This document shows, piece after piece, positions 16,736-25,520 of a stretch of 27,746 nt of DNA. Each line of letters begins with the position of its first letter. Position 1 is the stretch's first letter. Made by a program: the position numbers and the translations under genes. A model generated the notes under the pieces. The model was not told the origin of the DNA and made no database searches. It saw only the letters and a program-made list of their open reading frames with translations. This DNA comes from CAINVV01 sp031432175 (GTDB taxonomy: Bacteria > Bacteroidota > Bacteroidia > Bacteroidales > Prolixibacteraceae), in assembly GCA_964358545.1 (NCBI GenBank), contig CAYHQN010000049.1:1-27746 (forward strand). Direction: 5' to 3'.

Positions 16736-19090
16736 ATGTGGAAATATCTGACCCGCTTACTACTGCGTAACAGACCTGCCATTCTGATACTTATCGTCCT
16801 ACTTACAGCTTTTATGGGCTGGAAGGGTATGGGCGTTAAACTCTCTTACGACAATGCCAGTATCCTCCCGTCCGATGATAGTTTCATCATAGATTACAAT
16901 GCCTTCAAAAAACGGTTTGGCGAAGATGGCAGCGTGCTGGTGATAGGGGTTGAAAATCCCAACATGTTTCAGCTGAAAAGCTTCAACCAATGGTACGACC
17001 TCACAGCCGACATGACCCAAGTCGAAGGAGTAGAGGGTGTGATGTCGATTACCAAATCGGCCACCATCCAAAAAAATGACTCACTGCATCAGTTTGAGTT
17101 CCTTCCGATAGTACCTGCCAGGCCATCATCACAGGCTACTGTAGACAGCTTAAAAAACAAAATCCTCTCCCTTAAATTTTATGACGGACTGCTTTTCAAC
17201 TCAAAGACAGACGTTTATATTCTGGCCATCACGCTGAAAAAATCGGTTCTCAACGACAAAATCCGGATGAAGATCACCGACAACATCGTGGAGCTGGCAG
17301 AACAATATGCTGCCCAAAGTGGTCTTAAACTGCACTATTCGGGCCTTCCCTACATTCGCACGGTGATAGCAAGGACCGTGCAACACGAGCTTTTCCTCTT
17401 TGTCATGCTTTCCATCCTTATCGCGGCTGTCATCCTCTATCTGTTTTTCCGGTCCGTGAAGGTGGTGGTCAGTTCGCTGGTGGTTGTGGCCATCAGTATC
17501 ATCTTTACACTGGGAATAATCGGGTTGTTCGGATTTAAAATAAGTGTCCTTTTGGGTGTGATCCCCTCCCTGATTGTCGTTATTGCGATCGAAAACTGCA
17601 TCTATATCCTCAACAAATACCACTGGGAATATCGCAATCATGGTAATAAAATATTGGCGCTATCAAGAGTAGTCCGCCGGATCGGCTTTGCCTCATTGAT
17701 GGTGAATACCGCCACCGCCGCCGGTTTCGCTGCCTTCATTCTTGTATCTAACCAATTGTTGCGCGAATTCGGTATCATTGCCTCCATCAGCATCATGATG
17801 GAGTATGCGCTTTGCATCACATTGCTACCGATCATCTTCAGCTACATGGATCCGCCAAGCGAAAAGAATGTCAAACACCTGGACAACAACTTCTTTAATT
17901 CAATCCTGGAAAAGATCCTGCATATCATTCAATTTCAGCGGAAATGGGTCTTTATGATGGCCGGGCTATTGCTTGTGGTTGGAATCATCGGGATGATGAA
18001 CATGCGAACATCCGGTAAGGTCACAGATGATATTCACCAGAGCAATCCCCTTTACAAAGACCTGAAATTTTTTGAGGCCCAATTGGGCGGAGTGATGCCG
18101 TTCGAGATTTCGGTGGATACCAAAAAGAAAAAAGGGGTCATGCTCTTTTCGACTATCCAGCGAATCGAACAGTTGCAGGAGGTAATATCTAAAAATAAGG
18201 AATTTTCAAAACCCCTTTCTGTCGCGGAGTTTGTAAAATTTGCCAAACAGGCCTATTTCAATGGCAATCCAGATATGTACTCATTGCCAAATTCGATGGA
18301 AAAAACCTTTGTCCTCTCTTACTTCCCAAAAAAGGTGGAAGGTAAGCAACAGCTGCTCAACTCCTTCATCGATAGCACGCAACAGATCACCAGAATAAGC
18401 TTTCAGATGGCAGATATTGGAACCAAAGATATGAACAGACTGCTCGACAGTATTCGACCAAGGGTTGATTCTATTTTTGCCAAAGCCGACTACGATGTGA
18501 AGATTACGGGAAGCAGCGTTATCTATGCCAGGGGAACAGAATTTTTGATCAAACATCTTTTGATCAGTGTTTTAATTGCCATTGGATTTATCTCTTTGCT
18601 TATGGCCCTCATGTTTTCCAGTGTCAGGATGATTGCAGTCTCCATGATACCCAACATCATTCCACTGATCATCACAGGGGCTATCATGGGCTTTACGGGA
18701 GTGCCTATCAAGCCTTCCACCATCATCGTTTTCAGTATCGCGCTGGGAATATCGGTCGACAATACGATTCAGTACCTCTCCAGGTACAGGCATGAGCTAA
18801 AAATGACCGGGAACAACATAGGCTTATCCACCCTGAATGCGCTGCGGGAAGCTGGATTCAGCATGATTTATACCTCCATCGTTTTGGTTTTGGGATTCAG
18901 TGTCTTCATGGTCTCGAGTTTTGGCGGCACTCAGGCATTGGGCCTGCTGGTTTCGACCACCCTGTTTATCGCGATGTTCTTCAACATGATCGTATTGCCA
19001 TCATTGCTGCTTGTCCTGGACAAATATCTGGTAACGAAGGCCTTCCAGGAAGAACCGGTAATTGATATAGATGAGGAGCAGCAAGAATAA
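16736..19090 (+). CDS. RND superfamily (MMPL/HpnN-like) transporter
   Basis: 784 residues with internal two-fold organisation. Each half has one N-terminal membrane helix (about 13-30 and 397-418), a large extracytoplasmic loop (about 35-215 and 420-585), and five further helices (to about 370 and 765). The second half keeps the core motif GISVDNTIQYLSRYRHE (Asp675 for proton relay). The equivalent in the first half reads VIAIENCIYILNKY, with Glu286 in place of the usual Asp. The total of about 12 helices fits the MMPL/COG1033 exporters, which move lipids or other hydrophobic substrates using the proton gradient. The substrate is not deducible. The acidic C-terminus (IDIDEEQQE) is cytoplasmic. 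It appears monocistronic; a weak -7-like box, TACCTTCG, lies at 16695-16702. Confidence 0.9.
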   Translation: MWKYLTRLLLRNRPAILILIVLLTAFMGWKGMGVKLSYDNASILPSDDSFIIDYNAFKKRFGEDGSVLVIGVENPNMFQLKSFNQWYDLTADMTQVEGVEGVMSITKSATIQKNDSLHQFEFLPIVPARPSSQATVDSLKNKILSLKFYDGLLFNSKTDVYILAITLKKSVLNDKIRMKITDNIVELAEQYAAQSGLKLHYSGLPYIRTVIARTVQHELFLFVMLSILIAAVILYLFFRSVKVVVSSLVVVAISIIFTLGIIGLFGFKISVLLGVIPSLIVVIAIENCIYILNKYHWEYRNHGNKILALSRVVRRIGFASLMVNTATAAGFAAFILVSNQLLREFGIIASISIMMEYALCITLLPIIFSYMDPPSEKNVKHLDNNFFNSILEKILHIIQFQRKWVFMMAGLLLVVGIIGMMNMRTSGKVTDDIHQSNPLYKDLKFFEAQLGGVMPFEISVDTKKKKGVMLFSTIQRIEQLQEVISKNKEFSKPLSVAEFVKFAKQAYFNGNPDMYSLPNSMEKTFVLSYFPKKVEGKQQLLNSFIDSTQQITRISFQMADIGTKDMNRLLDSIRPRVDSIFAKADYDVKITGSSVIYARGTEFLIKHLLISVLIAIGFISLLMALMFSSVRMIAVSMIPNIIPLIITGAIMGFTGVPIKPSTIIVFSIALGISVDNTIQYLSRYRHELKMTGNNIGLSTLNALREAGFSMIYTSIVLVLGFSVFMVSSFGGTQALGLLVSTTLFIAMFFNMIVLPSLLLVLDKYLVTKAFQEEPVIDIDEEQQE

Positions 19091-19101
19091 GGATGACTTT
19101 T

Positions 19102-19168
19102 AAGGATAAAGTAAAAAGGATAAAGTAAAAAGGATAAAGTAAAAAGGATAAAGTAAAAAGGATAAAGT
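19102..19168. repeat. Tandem array, five copies of a 14-bp unit
   Basis: The unit AAGGATAAAGTAAA is repeated at a 14-base period; GGATAAAG occurs at 19104, 19118, 19132, 19146 and 19160. The array begins 11 bases after the RND gene stop. It forms the left arm of the IVS-like cassette. Confidence 0.95.
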
Positions 19169-19224
19169 GGGGACTCCAGAGTTTTGGTTTTCTAAGTTAT
19201 TTTCCGTAACTTACTGGGAAAACT

Positions 19225-19608
19225 ATGACCGAAATTATTAATGATCCTGAATTCAAGAATGATCTGCAGTCTAGATTGTTCAGTTTTGCGGTACAAGCCA
19301 TACTATTAGTTAGGTGCCTGCCAAAAGGGAAGGAGTATGACGTAATTAGTTGGCAATTCTTAAAATCATCCTCTTCTTGTGGTGCAAATTACGAAGAAGC
19401 GCAAGGAGCAGTATCCAGAGCGGATTTTTCAAATAAAGTGGCTATCGTGTTAAAGGAAATCAGGGAATCAAATTACTGGATCAAGCTGATTATTGCTGTA
19501 ACTGATAACAGTGAAGAATGGAACAAATTGAAGAATGAGGCCTTTGAATTGATGTGTATTATTGGAAGCATTCGTACCAAAACCTCTTTACAAAGGAAAT
19601 TAGACTAA
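19225..19608 (+). CDS. Four-helix-bundle protein of the 23S rRNA intervening-sequence family
   Basis: 127 residues, ATG 19225. Family signatures: LPKGKEYDVISWQFLKSSSS (from 33), CGANYEEAQGAVSRADFSNK (from 52), then LKEIRESNYWIKLII. This matches the S23/IVS family (PF05635-type), first seen as proteins encoded inside 23S rRNA insertions and also related in fold to the Avd accessory protein of diversity-generating retroelements. No reverse transcriptase or variable-repeat pair is visible nearby and the gene is not inside an rRNA, so this is a free-standing copy. Flanking inverted repeat arrays suggest it moves as a cassette. The molecular role is unknown; nucleic-acid binding is plausible from the family. 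Confidence 0.9.
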   Translation: MTEIINDPEFKNDLQSRLFSFAVQAILLVRCLPKGKEYDVISWQFLKSSSSCGANYEEAQGAVSRADFSNKVAIVLKEIRESNYWIKLIIAVTDNSEEWNKLKNEAFELMCIIGSIRTKTSLQRKLD

Positions 19609-19631
19609 TCCCTTCAATTTTGGGAGTCCAG

Positions 19632-19664
19632 TACTTTATCCTTTTTACTTTATCCTTTATCCTT
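19632..19664. repeat. Inverted copies of the 14-bp repeat (right arm)
   Basis: CTTTATCC occurs at 19634, 19648 and 19655, the reverse complement of the left-array core. The first two are 14 bases apart and the last is a 7-base-shifted partial copy. It lies 5 bases before the exbD stop (minus strand), close enough to act on the 3' end of that transcript. Confidence 0.9.
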
Positions 19665-19669
19665 CCAAT

Positions 19670-20071
19670 TCAGGATGCTCTCTTCTCCGTAGCTAGTATC
19701 ATCTTGATTTGTAGCTTATTCCCAATCGCCAGTACATCAATAAGGTCCTGAATCGTCAGCGAATTATCAGTTCTTAAAACGATGGTGACATCACTGATCC
19801 TTTGTTTGATGGCCTTGAGGGACCCTTCCAGTTTATTGAATTCTATCTGTTCCTTGTCGATAAAGTAATTTTTCTCTTTGGTGATGGAGAGGGTGATCTG
19901 CTTCTTATCAAGGGTCTGGTTGGATGCTGATTTTGGCAGTAAAAGTTTGATCACATTAGGATTGGCAAAAGTAGCTACCAGCAGGAAAAAGAGGAGCAGA
20001 AAGAACATGATGTCATTCAGCGACCCTGTTGCCACCTCAGGTTTAAACTCCAGCCTTTTTCTCAGCTTCAT
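19670..20071 (-). CDS. exbD: ExbD/TolR family biopolymer transport protein
   Basis: 133 residues. One membrane helix at about 18-37 (SLNDIMFFLLLFFLLVATF) carries Asp20, the proton-pathway residue of ExbD/TolR, followed by a periplasmic domain (about 38-133). With ExbB it forms the inner-membrane motor that energises TonB or Tol systems. The ATG is one base after the exbB stop, so translation is coupled. No tonB or tolB gene is seen beside it, so the partner and cargo are unknown. ExbD versus TolR cannot be settled from sequence. Confidence 0.9.
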   Translation of the reverse strand: MKLRKRLEFKPEVATGSLNDIMFFLLLFFLLVATFANPNVIKLLLPKSASNQTLDKKQITLSITKEKNYFIDKEQIEFNKLEGSLKAIKQRISDVTIVLRTDNSLTIQDLIDVLAIGNKLQIKMILATEKRAS

Positions 20072-20072
20072 T

Positions 20073-20726
20073 TTAGTTTTTTTCGATGATGTTAATAAAC
20101 TCGAAAGCGTCTTCCTCTACCCTGTTCATGTACTTGTCGATCATGATGCTTAGCATGTGGTAACCCGAATATGCAATAACACCGACAATAAGTCCGAGTC
20201 CGCTGGAGATCATCTTCTGGTAGAGGCCTCCGGAGATGATACCTATGCTGATATTGTCTGAAAGTGATATATCATAAAAGATCTTGATAACCCCTGCAAT
20301 AGTACCAATAAACCCAAGCATGGGGGCTATACCCGCGAACAACCCCAGGTAGTGGAGGTCTTTGCTCATTTTGTTCATCTCAATCTGAGCAGCTGTCTCA
20401 ATCGAGCTCTCAACCTCCCTGATCGGCTTGCCTATGTTTTGTGTGGCATGGTAAAATATGCGGCTATAAGAACTGTTACCAGCCTGCAAAGTGGCAACGG
20501 CCTGACTAAGATCCCCCTTTTTAAGGTGGGTATGAAAAGCAATAACAACGTTAGGCTCAGGTTTTGTAAAGCGTTTTATCTCAATGTATTTCACAATAAT
20601 CAGGTAACACGAAATCAAAGAGATGACGCCTATTGGCAAAAGAATCCATCCTCCCTTCAGCAAAAGATCAATTCCATCAATATTTGCAGCAGCAGGTACA
20701 CTCTGAATGGCTAATTGTAAAATCAT
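20073..20726 (-). CDS. exbB: MotA/TolQ/ExbB family proton channel protein
   Basis: 217 residues with the expected three membrane segments: about 25-48 (GGWILLPIGVISLISCYLII), 126-150 (GLFAGIAPMLGFIGTIAGVI) and 162-190 (SGLGLIVGVIAYSGYHML). The conserved cytoplasmic helix region between the first two contains EVESSIETAAQIEM. The GTIAG motif in the second helix is typical of the proton-conducting subunit. It is the upstream gene of a two-gene operon with exbD. The upstream region carries short TAAAGT-type repeats but no clear TAnnTTTG promoter. Confidence 0.9.
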   Translation of the reverse strand: MILQLAIQSVPAAANIDGIDLLLKGGWILLPIGVISLISCYLIIVKYIEIKRFTKPEPNVVIAFHTHLKKGDLSQAVATLQAGNSSYSRIFYHATQNIGKPIREVESSIETAAQIEMNKMSKDLHYLGLFAGIAPMLGFIGTIAGVIKIFYDISLSDNISIGIISGGLYQKMISSGLGLIVGVIAYSGYHMLSIMIDKYMNRVEEDAFEFINIIEKN

Positions 20727-20759
20727 ATGCTATTATTATACTGTTATCATTAATAAAAA

Positions 20760-20800
20760 AAGTGACTAAAGTGAACTAAAGTGACTAAAATGCCTAAAGT
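20760..20800. repeat. Short tandem repeats of GTGACTAAA type
   Basis: About four imperfect 10-11-base units (AGTGACTAA, AGTGAACTAA, AGTGACTAAA, ATGCCTAAAGT) lie 34 bases upstream of exbB. A pyrimidine-rich stretch with CCCAGTC-like words follows at about 20855-20890. No gene is visible in the gap 20727-20919. Confidence 0.75.
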
Positions 20801-20919
20801 ACTTGCGTTCTTATCAGGATTTGTACAATTTCAGAATATCTTGTCAGTTGCACTCCCCCAGTCTCCCAGTCCCTTAGTCTCCCCTTCTTTCTGCCAACTC
20901 TCTAGATCTTCATGCATAC

Positions 20920-21630
20920 TTATGCCCACTTCCTGAGCTGCCTGAAATTAGAGCGCATTTTTTTGATTCGCTGAAGATAAGTTGTGACAAACAACCTCCT
21001 GACTTTTGGAAACTCAATCCTCTTGAAATCATAACCTTCCTCTTTCAGCGCTGCGATCGCTCTGGGAAGAGCCCATCTCAGATGTTCCTCAGCCTTGTAA
21101 GAATCGTGAAAAGTAATGATACTTCCGGGACGAACAAACTTAAGCACATTCTCCAAAACCTCTTCGCGGGTGATATTCTGGTTGTAATCGCAGGAGATCA
21201 CATCCCACATCACAATCTTGTATTTTTGAGAAAGGAAAAGATATTGCCCCCTTGTCAGCCAGCCATGAGGTGGCCGGAAAAGGTTGGATCCAATAAGCCT
21301 GTTTGCCTGTTCTATGTCTTTAAAATACTCCAGGTTACTGCTCTTTAATCCCTGAAGATGGTGATAGGTATGGTTCCCTACAGCATGGCCATCATCCAGA
21401 ATCTGCTCATATATTTCAGGGTAACGGAATACGTTTTCGCCTACAGCAAAAAAAGTAGCCTTTACCTGATTTTCACTCAGGAGATCCAGCACCCAGGGCG
21501 TTACAGTCGGCACCGGACCATCATCGAAGGTCAGGTAGACGGTTTTTTCTTCACCCGGCATGCGCCAAACGGCGGCTGGAAACCACTTGGTAAAAAATCC
21601 CGGCAGGTGTACCTGTAACTTAAACTTCAT
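20920..21630 (-). CDS. NodB-type polysaccharide deacetylase
   Basis: 236 residues from ATG 21630 (MKFKLQVHLPGFFTKWFP); a GTG five codons earlier is less likely. All five CE4 motifs are visible: TFDDGP (34-39), NHTYHH (86-91), RPPHG (119-123), MWDVISCDY (141-149) and ITFHDS (172-177). The metal site would be Asp37-His87-His91, with catalytic base Asp36 and His175. The family removes N- or O-acetyl groups from cell-wall or capsular sugars. There is no signal peptide; a hydrophobic patch near residues 11-22 could associate with the membrane. It stands alone between exbB and the DUF2723 gene, all on the minus strand, with a 183-base gap to the latter. Confidence 0.92.
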   Translation of the reverse strand: MKFKLQVHLPGFFTKWFPAAVWRMPGEEKTVYLTFDDGPVPTVTPWVLDLLSENQVKATFFAVGENVFRYPEIYEQILDDGHAVGNHTYHHLQGLKSSNLEYFKDIEQANRLIGSNLFRPPHGWLTRGQYLFLSQKYKIVMWDVISCDYNQNITREEVLENVLKFVRPGSIITFHDSYKAEEHLRWALPRAIAALKEEGYDFKRIEFPKVRRLFVTTYLQRIKKMRSNFRQLRKWA

Positions 21631-21813
21631 TTCCTCTAATGTCACTGTTTATTTCACGCAAAGTACGCAAAATTCTTTTCCCTGATTCTTTGTGTTAAAC
21701 TAAATCAGGCAATTCATCAACAGACTTAATATGTCATCCAACGAATTGCAATTAACACGCAAAGGGGCAAAAGTAACGATATTCTTCGAATTGCGTAAAT
21801 TCCTTCTAAATTA

Positions 21814-24800
21814 TCACTTTGGAACAACATTCCCCTTATCGGGCTGGATCACAGAGAACATCTTGCTGAGTTTGGTATTGATCTCCTTCGACAGCTCCTT
21901 CTCTCCATACTGGTCCGTAATTACCCCGAGTTCCTGTAACAGGTAAAATGCCCGCTGCAGATCATCCGTCACCAAATCCCTGAACTTAGGTTCAAGTGAA
22001 AGAAAGTAAAGAATTTCACGCTCGTTGTTTTCCACCATCTGACGGACCACATCGTTCCCTTTTTTCATGGCAGCAGGCAGCATATTGACCTCCATCGAGG
22101 TACGTTCCTTGCCCATTTTGTGCATATCGTACTGAGCTGCTTTGTAATAAGCCTCAGCCATCAAAAGGTTGAAGTAATTGTATGGAATCTTTTTATTGGG
22201 CATCAGCTCATTGCAACGGTCCAAAACAGCAACGGCCGAATCGGTCTTGCCCTCCATCACCAACTGGTCTGCCAATCTGACAAAATTGTTCCGGATGTTC
22301 ATCGACATCCGCATGTTGTTCTCGTCGAGGTAAACCTTAGGATCGTTCATGTTCCCCCACTTGAATTTGTTGATGAAATTGTTGTACATCAGTTTGGAGC
22401 TCACTCTTCCAATCTGGCCCTCCTTGACTTTTGTCTTTATTGGAACCAACCGGTAAGCAAAACCCTCAGCCTGGAAATATTCCTGAAGATTCAGGTACTT
22501 TTCCCTTCCAACAGTTACGGCAAAATAGATCGGACGTTTCCATTTGTTGTTGTTGATGATATCGAGAATGATCATTTCATCTTTAGAGAGATAGTTGCCA
22601 GTCAGGTTGATGTCCAGTTTATCAACGATCAAAGAATCATCTTTGGCCTCAACGGTCCCGGATTCCAGAACAGCTTTCTTGTCGACCGGATAATAGAGTT
22701 GCTTGGAGGGAATGAACGAAGCGTTGTCGGCCTGTTGCAATTTCGTAGCCGGATCGTCGGAACGGACAAATTCGAGAGCTTCGTTCAGGTTAACCGGCCG
22801 CTTCAGCTGATCAAGTACATAAACGACATCCCTGGTGCCCTGCACCACCTGATCATCGGTGAATTTTATCGGTAGCGGATCAGAATCGTAATATTTTTTT
22901 CTCATCTGGTCAATGTACCAATCGGTCTGCAGGTAACTCAGGTTACAAACCCGAACATCGGTTCGGATACCCTCAACCTCCTGGGCATACCACAAAGGGA
23001 AGGTATCGTTGTCTCCATTGGTAAAAATAATGGCATTGGGGGCACAAGTCTGCAGGTAATTGCCTCCGAAATCCCTGGCTGTAAACCTTCCTGAGCGGTC
23101 ATGATCATCCCAGTTTTCGGATGCCATTAATACCGGTACCGCAAAAAGGGAAACAACCGTTGCCGCAATGGCGCTAATGGTACCGGGCGAAAAACGCCTT
23201 AACAGATCATAAATGGCCAAAACACCAAGTCCAATCCATATCGCAAAAGCGTAAAAGGAGCCGGCATAGGCATAATCCCGTTCGCGCGGCTGAAGCGGGT
23301 CCTGGTTCAGGTAGACCACGATGGCCAGTCCTGTCATGATGAAGAGAAGCATCACTACCGTGAAGTCCTGTTTGCCCTTTTTCCCTGCCTGGTACTGAAA
23401 GAACATACCCAGCAAACCAAGGATGAAAGGCAGCATGTAATAGGCATTCTTTGCCCTGTTTTCGCCGATGGTTGGCGGAAGGTGGTTCTGATCGCCCAGA
23501 CGGATGGAGTCGGGGAAATTGATACCTGTGATCCAGTTTCCGTTGAGAATACCACCAGAACCCTGCACATCATTCTGCCGGCCGGAAAAGTTCCACATAA
23601 AATAACGCAGGTACATGAACCCAACCTGGTAGGCGAAGAAGAACTGAAGGTTCTCGCCAAAAGTAGGCTTCATCAGTGTTTCCGGATCTCCCTGACGGTT
23701 GGTGGCCTGAACAGGCGTTCCCTTAATTCCGGCCCAGTTTTTATACTCCTGAACATGCTCAGCATTCGAGCTATACATCCTTGGGAATATGGTGCAAAAG
23801 CGGGAGTCATAATTTGGACTCTGCTTGTATTCCGCGATAGCATACTTGCCATTCTTCTTAATGTAAGTTGGACTACCCTGAATGTAAGGATCCTTGCTGT
23901 CGAGCGGCGCATTGTAATACTGCCCGTATCCCAATGGACGGCTTCCGTACTGATCGCGGTTCAGGTAAGATAGCAAAGAAAAAACATTGTCCGGATTGTT
24001 TTGGTCCATTGGCGGATTGGCCGACGACCGGATAACGGTCATGGCATAGGATGAATACCCGATGACAATCACCGACAGTCCCAACAGAAGAGTATTGGCA
24101 ACAACCTTTTTGTGCCTGTGCGTATAAATGATACCGTAGCTAACTCCGCCTGTCAGGGCGATGGCATAAATGATTACGCCACTGTTGTAAGGTAATCCAA
24201 TACCGTTGACAAACAGAAGTTCAAACCAGGAGGCAGCCACAACCAAACCGGGAATAACCATCCAGATCATGACTGCCAGTATGACGAGTGAAAGTCCGGA
24301 GGCAATCAGGATTCCATTTCTGGTAGGTTCATATTTTCGGAAATAGTAGACAAAAACAATGGCAGGAATAGCCAGCAAATTCAACAGGTGAACGCCGATT
24401 GAAAGGCCAATCAGGTAACAGATCAGAATAATCCAGCGGTTGGCAAAGGCATCATCAGCCTCATTTTCCCATTTGAGAATGGCCCAGAATACCAGCGCGG
24501 TAAAGAGGGAGGAGGTTCCATATACCTCCCCTTCGACTGCCGAGAACCAGAAAGTATCCGAAAAGGTATAGGCCAGTGCACCAACTGCTCCTGCACCCAA
24601 AATTGCAATCATATCAGACATTGTCTCATTTTGACCAGTAACCAGGATCTTTTTGGCCAGGTGAGTGATACTCCAGAAGAGAAATAAGATGGTAAAGGCG
24701 CTGGCAAGGGCCGACATAACATTCACCATGACCGGAATCTGAGAGGTGGAAGAGGCAAACATGGTAAAAATGCGCCCCATGATCATGAACAATGGTGCTC

Positions 24801-24963
24801 CAGGGGGATGCCCGACTTCAAGCCTGAATGCAGTGGTAATAAACTCCCCACAGTCCCAAAAGCTTGCAGTTGGTTCAATTGTCATAAGGTAGACAAAGGC
24901 GGCAATTACAAAAATTCCCCACCCAACAACCGTGTTGTAAAACTTGAATGTTCTCATCTGCAT
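21814..24963 (-). CDS. DUF2723 GT-C-like membrane glycosyltransferase family protein
   Basis: 1049 residues. The N-terminal third has many membrane helices. Just after the first comes PTASFWDCGEFITTAF, with Asp37 and Glu40 in the position of the acidic motif of GT-C glycosyltransferases, then GHPPGAPLF. A large extracytoplasmic segment (about 325-480), more helices (about 490-620) and a soluble C-terminal half follow. Conserved-looking stretches include QPRERDYAYAGSFYAFA and FTNGDNDTFPLWYAQEVEG. A TPR-like region near 935-970 ends the protein. DUF2723 is nearly restricted to Bacteroidota, where it has been linked to protein O-glycosylation or lipid-linked sugar transfer (recalled, not checked). 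Donor and acceptor are unknown here. Confidence 0.88.
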   Translation of the reverse strand: MQMRTFKFYNTVVGWGIFVIAAFVYLMTIEPTASFWDCGEFITTAFRLEVGHPPGAPLFMIMGRIFTMFASSTSQIPVMVNVMSALASAFTILFLFWSITHLAKKILVTGQNETMSDMIAILGAGAVGALAYTFSDTFWFSAVEGEVYGTSSLFTALVFWAILKWENEADDAFANRWIILICYLIGLSIGVHLLNLLAIPAIVFVYYFRKYEPTRNGILIASGLSLVILAVMIWMVIPGLVVAASWFELLFVNGIGLPYNSGVIIYAIALTGGVSYGIIYTHRHKKVVANTLLLGLSVIVIGYSSYAMTVIRSSANPPMDQNNPDNVFSLLSYLNRDQYGSRPLGYGQYYNAPLDSKDPYIQGSPTYIKKNGKYAIAEYKQSPNYDSRFCTIFPRMYSSNAEHVQEYKNWAGIKGTPVQATNRQGDPETLMKPTFGENLQFFFAYQVGFMYLRYFMWNFSGRQNDVQGSGGILNGNWITGINFPDSIRLGDQNHLPPTIGENRAKNAYYMLPFILGLLGMFFQYQAGKKGKQDFTVVMLLFIMTGLAIVVYLNQDPLQPRERDYAYAGSFYAFAIWIGLGVLAIYDLLRRFSPGTISAIAATVVSLFAVPVLMASENWDDHDRSGRFTARDFGGNYLQTCAPNAIIFTNGDNDTFPLWYAQEVEGIRTDVRVCNLSYLQTDWYIDQMRKKYYDSDPLPIKFTDDQVVQGTRDVVYVLDQLKRPVNLNEALEFVRSDDPATKLQQADNASFIPSKQLYYPVDKKAVLESGTVEAKDDSLIVDKLDINLTGNYLSKDEMIILDIINNNKWKRPIYFAVTVGREKYLNLQEYFQAEGFAYRLVPIKTKVKEGQIGRVSSKLMYNNFINKFKWGNMNDPKVYLDENNMRMSMNIRNNFVRLADQLVMEGKTDSAVAVLDRCNELMPNKKIPYNYFNLLMAEAYYKAAQYDMHKMGKERTSMEVNMLPAAMKKGNDVVRQMVENNEREILYFLSLEPKFRDLVTDDLQRAFYLLQELGVITDQYGEKELSKEINTKLSKMFSVIQPDKGNVVPK

Positions 24964-25270
24964 TATTTTAATCCGTCACTAAAGGTGCAATATCCAACTA
25001 CTGTAGATCCTGCCAGGCTGTCTATCACTTGGGAAGAACCTGTATCAAAAAAACAAAAAAATCTTTGCGAAGATATAAAATCTTTGGCCACAGCAGAAAA
25101 GGTTTTAATTTGATCTGCCCGATTAATAAATTTTAACTACCCCTACCGTGAAATCAGTCCGGGTTATTGTTTTACCAAAATTTACAATCACTATATCCTT
25201 GAATATCTGTATTTTCGATTCATTACGGACGAAATTGCAGAAGATAAAACGTTCTTTTTCAATTTTCATA
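24964..25270. other. Gene-free A/T-rich gap upstream of tRNA-Gln
   Basis: No supported gene or clear structure. A 66-codon open frame on the minus strand (25123-25323) overlaps the tRNA promoter and reads as low-complexity Lys/Phe-rich text, so it is not called. The DUF2723 promoter must lie at the left end but has no recognisable TAnnTTTG box. Confidence 0.6.
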
Positions 25271-25300
25271 TTGGCAGGAAAAAAAAACTTTGTATTTTTG
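25271..25300 (+). promoter_or_regulatory. Promoter of tRNA-Gln
   Basis: TTGG (25271-25274) as -33 element, 18 bases, then TATTTTTG (25293-25300) as an exact TAnnTTTG -7 box. The predicted start near 25307 gives a 24-base leader before the mature tRNA. Confidence 0.75.
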
Positions 25301-25330
25301 CGCGGTCTTAAATGATAAGACAACTTTGAT

Positions 25331-25403
25331 TGACCCGTGGTGTAATTGGCAACACGTCTGATTTTGGTTCAGAAGAGTCCAAGTTCGAGCCTTGGCGGGT
25401 CAA
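25331..25403 (+). tRNA. tRNA-Gln (anticodon UUG)
   Basis: Full cloverleaf: acceptor TGACCCG / CGGGTCA (25331-25337 with 25396-25402); D stem GTG/CAC; anticodon stem TCTGA / TCAGA (25357-25361 with 25369-25373) around loop TTTTGGT, giving anticodon TTG at 25364-25366; T arm CCAAG-TTCGAGC-CTTGG. The discriminator base is A25403; CCA is not encoded. Its 3' end is duplicated 1.7 kb downstream. Confidence 0.97.
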
Positions 25404-25413
25404 CAAGTAAATC

Positions 25414-25450
25414 AATCACTTACAATTTATTTTGTAGGTGATTTTTTTTT
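25414..25450 (+). terminator. Terminator after tRNA-Gln
   Basis: AATCACTTACAA (25414-25425) pairs with TTGTAGGTGATT (25432-25443) with one G-T wobble, followed by a T-run to 25450. A second, nearly identical hairpin occurs at 27135-27164. Confidence 0.88.
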
Positions 25451-25520
25451 GTTACTGCGGGGTTTCGACCTAAATATCCCTTTGCGTACCCGTAACCAAT
25501 GAAAAATTCTTGAAAATTGT

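Larger units (their letters stand above)
19102..19664. mobile_element. IVS-like cassette: four-helix-bundle gene between inverted repeat arrays
   Basis: A 127-residue four-helix-bundle gene is bracketed by repeat arrays in opposite orientation: five GGATAAAG words on the left (19102-19168) and three CTTTATCC words on the right (19632-19664). Just inside them lie GGACTCC (left, 19173-19179) and GGAGTCC (right, 19623-19629), which are also complementary. A transcript of the cassette could fold into a long stem with the gene in the loop, as in 23S rRNA intervening sequences. It sits between two converging genes. Mobility is inferred, not shown. Confidence 0.55.

Noticed and set aside
19102..19168. 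CRISPR-like array
   Set aside because: The 14-bp units are contiguous, with no unique spacers between them and no cas genes.
19225..19608. Possible diversity-generating retroelement accessory gene (Avd-like)
   Set aside because: No reverse transcriptase, template repeat or variable repeat is present nearby; the IVS family fits better.
25123..25323. Minus-strand 66-codon open frame
   Set aside because: It overlaps the tRNA-Gln promoter and is low-complexity; no family resemblance.
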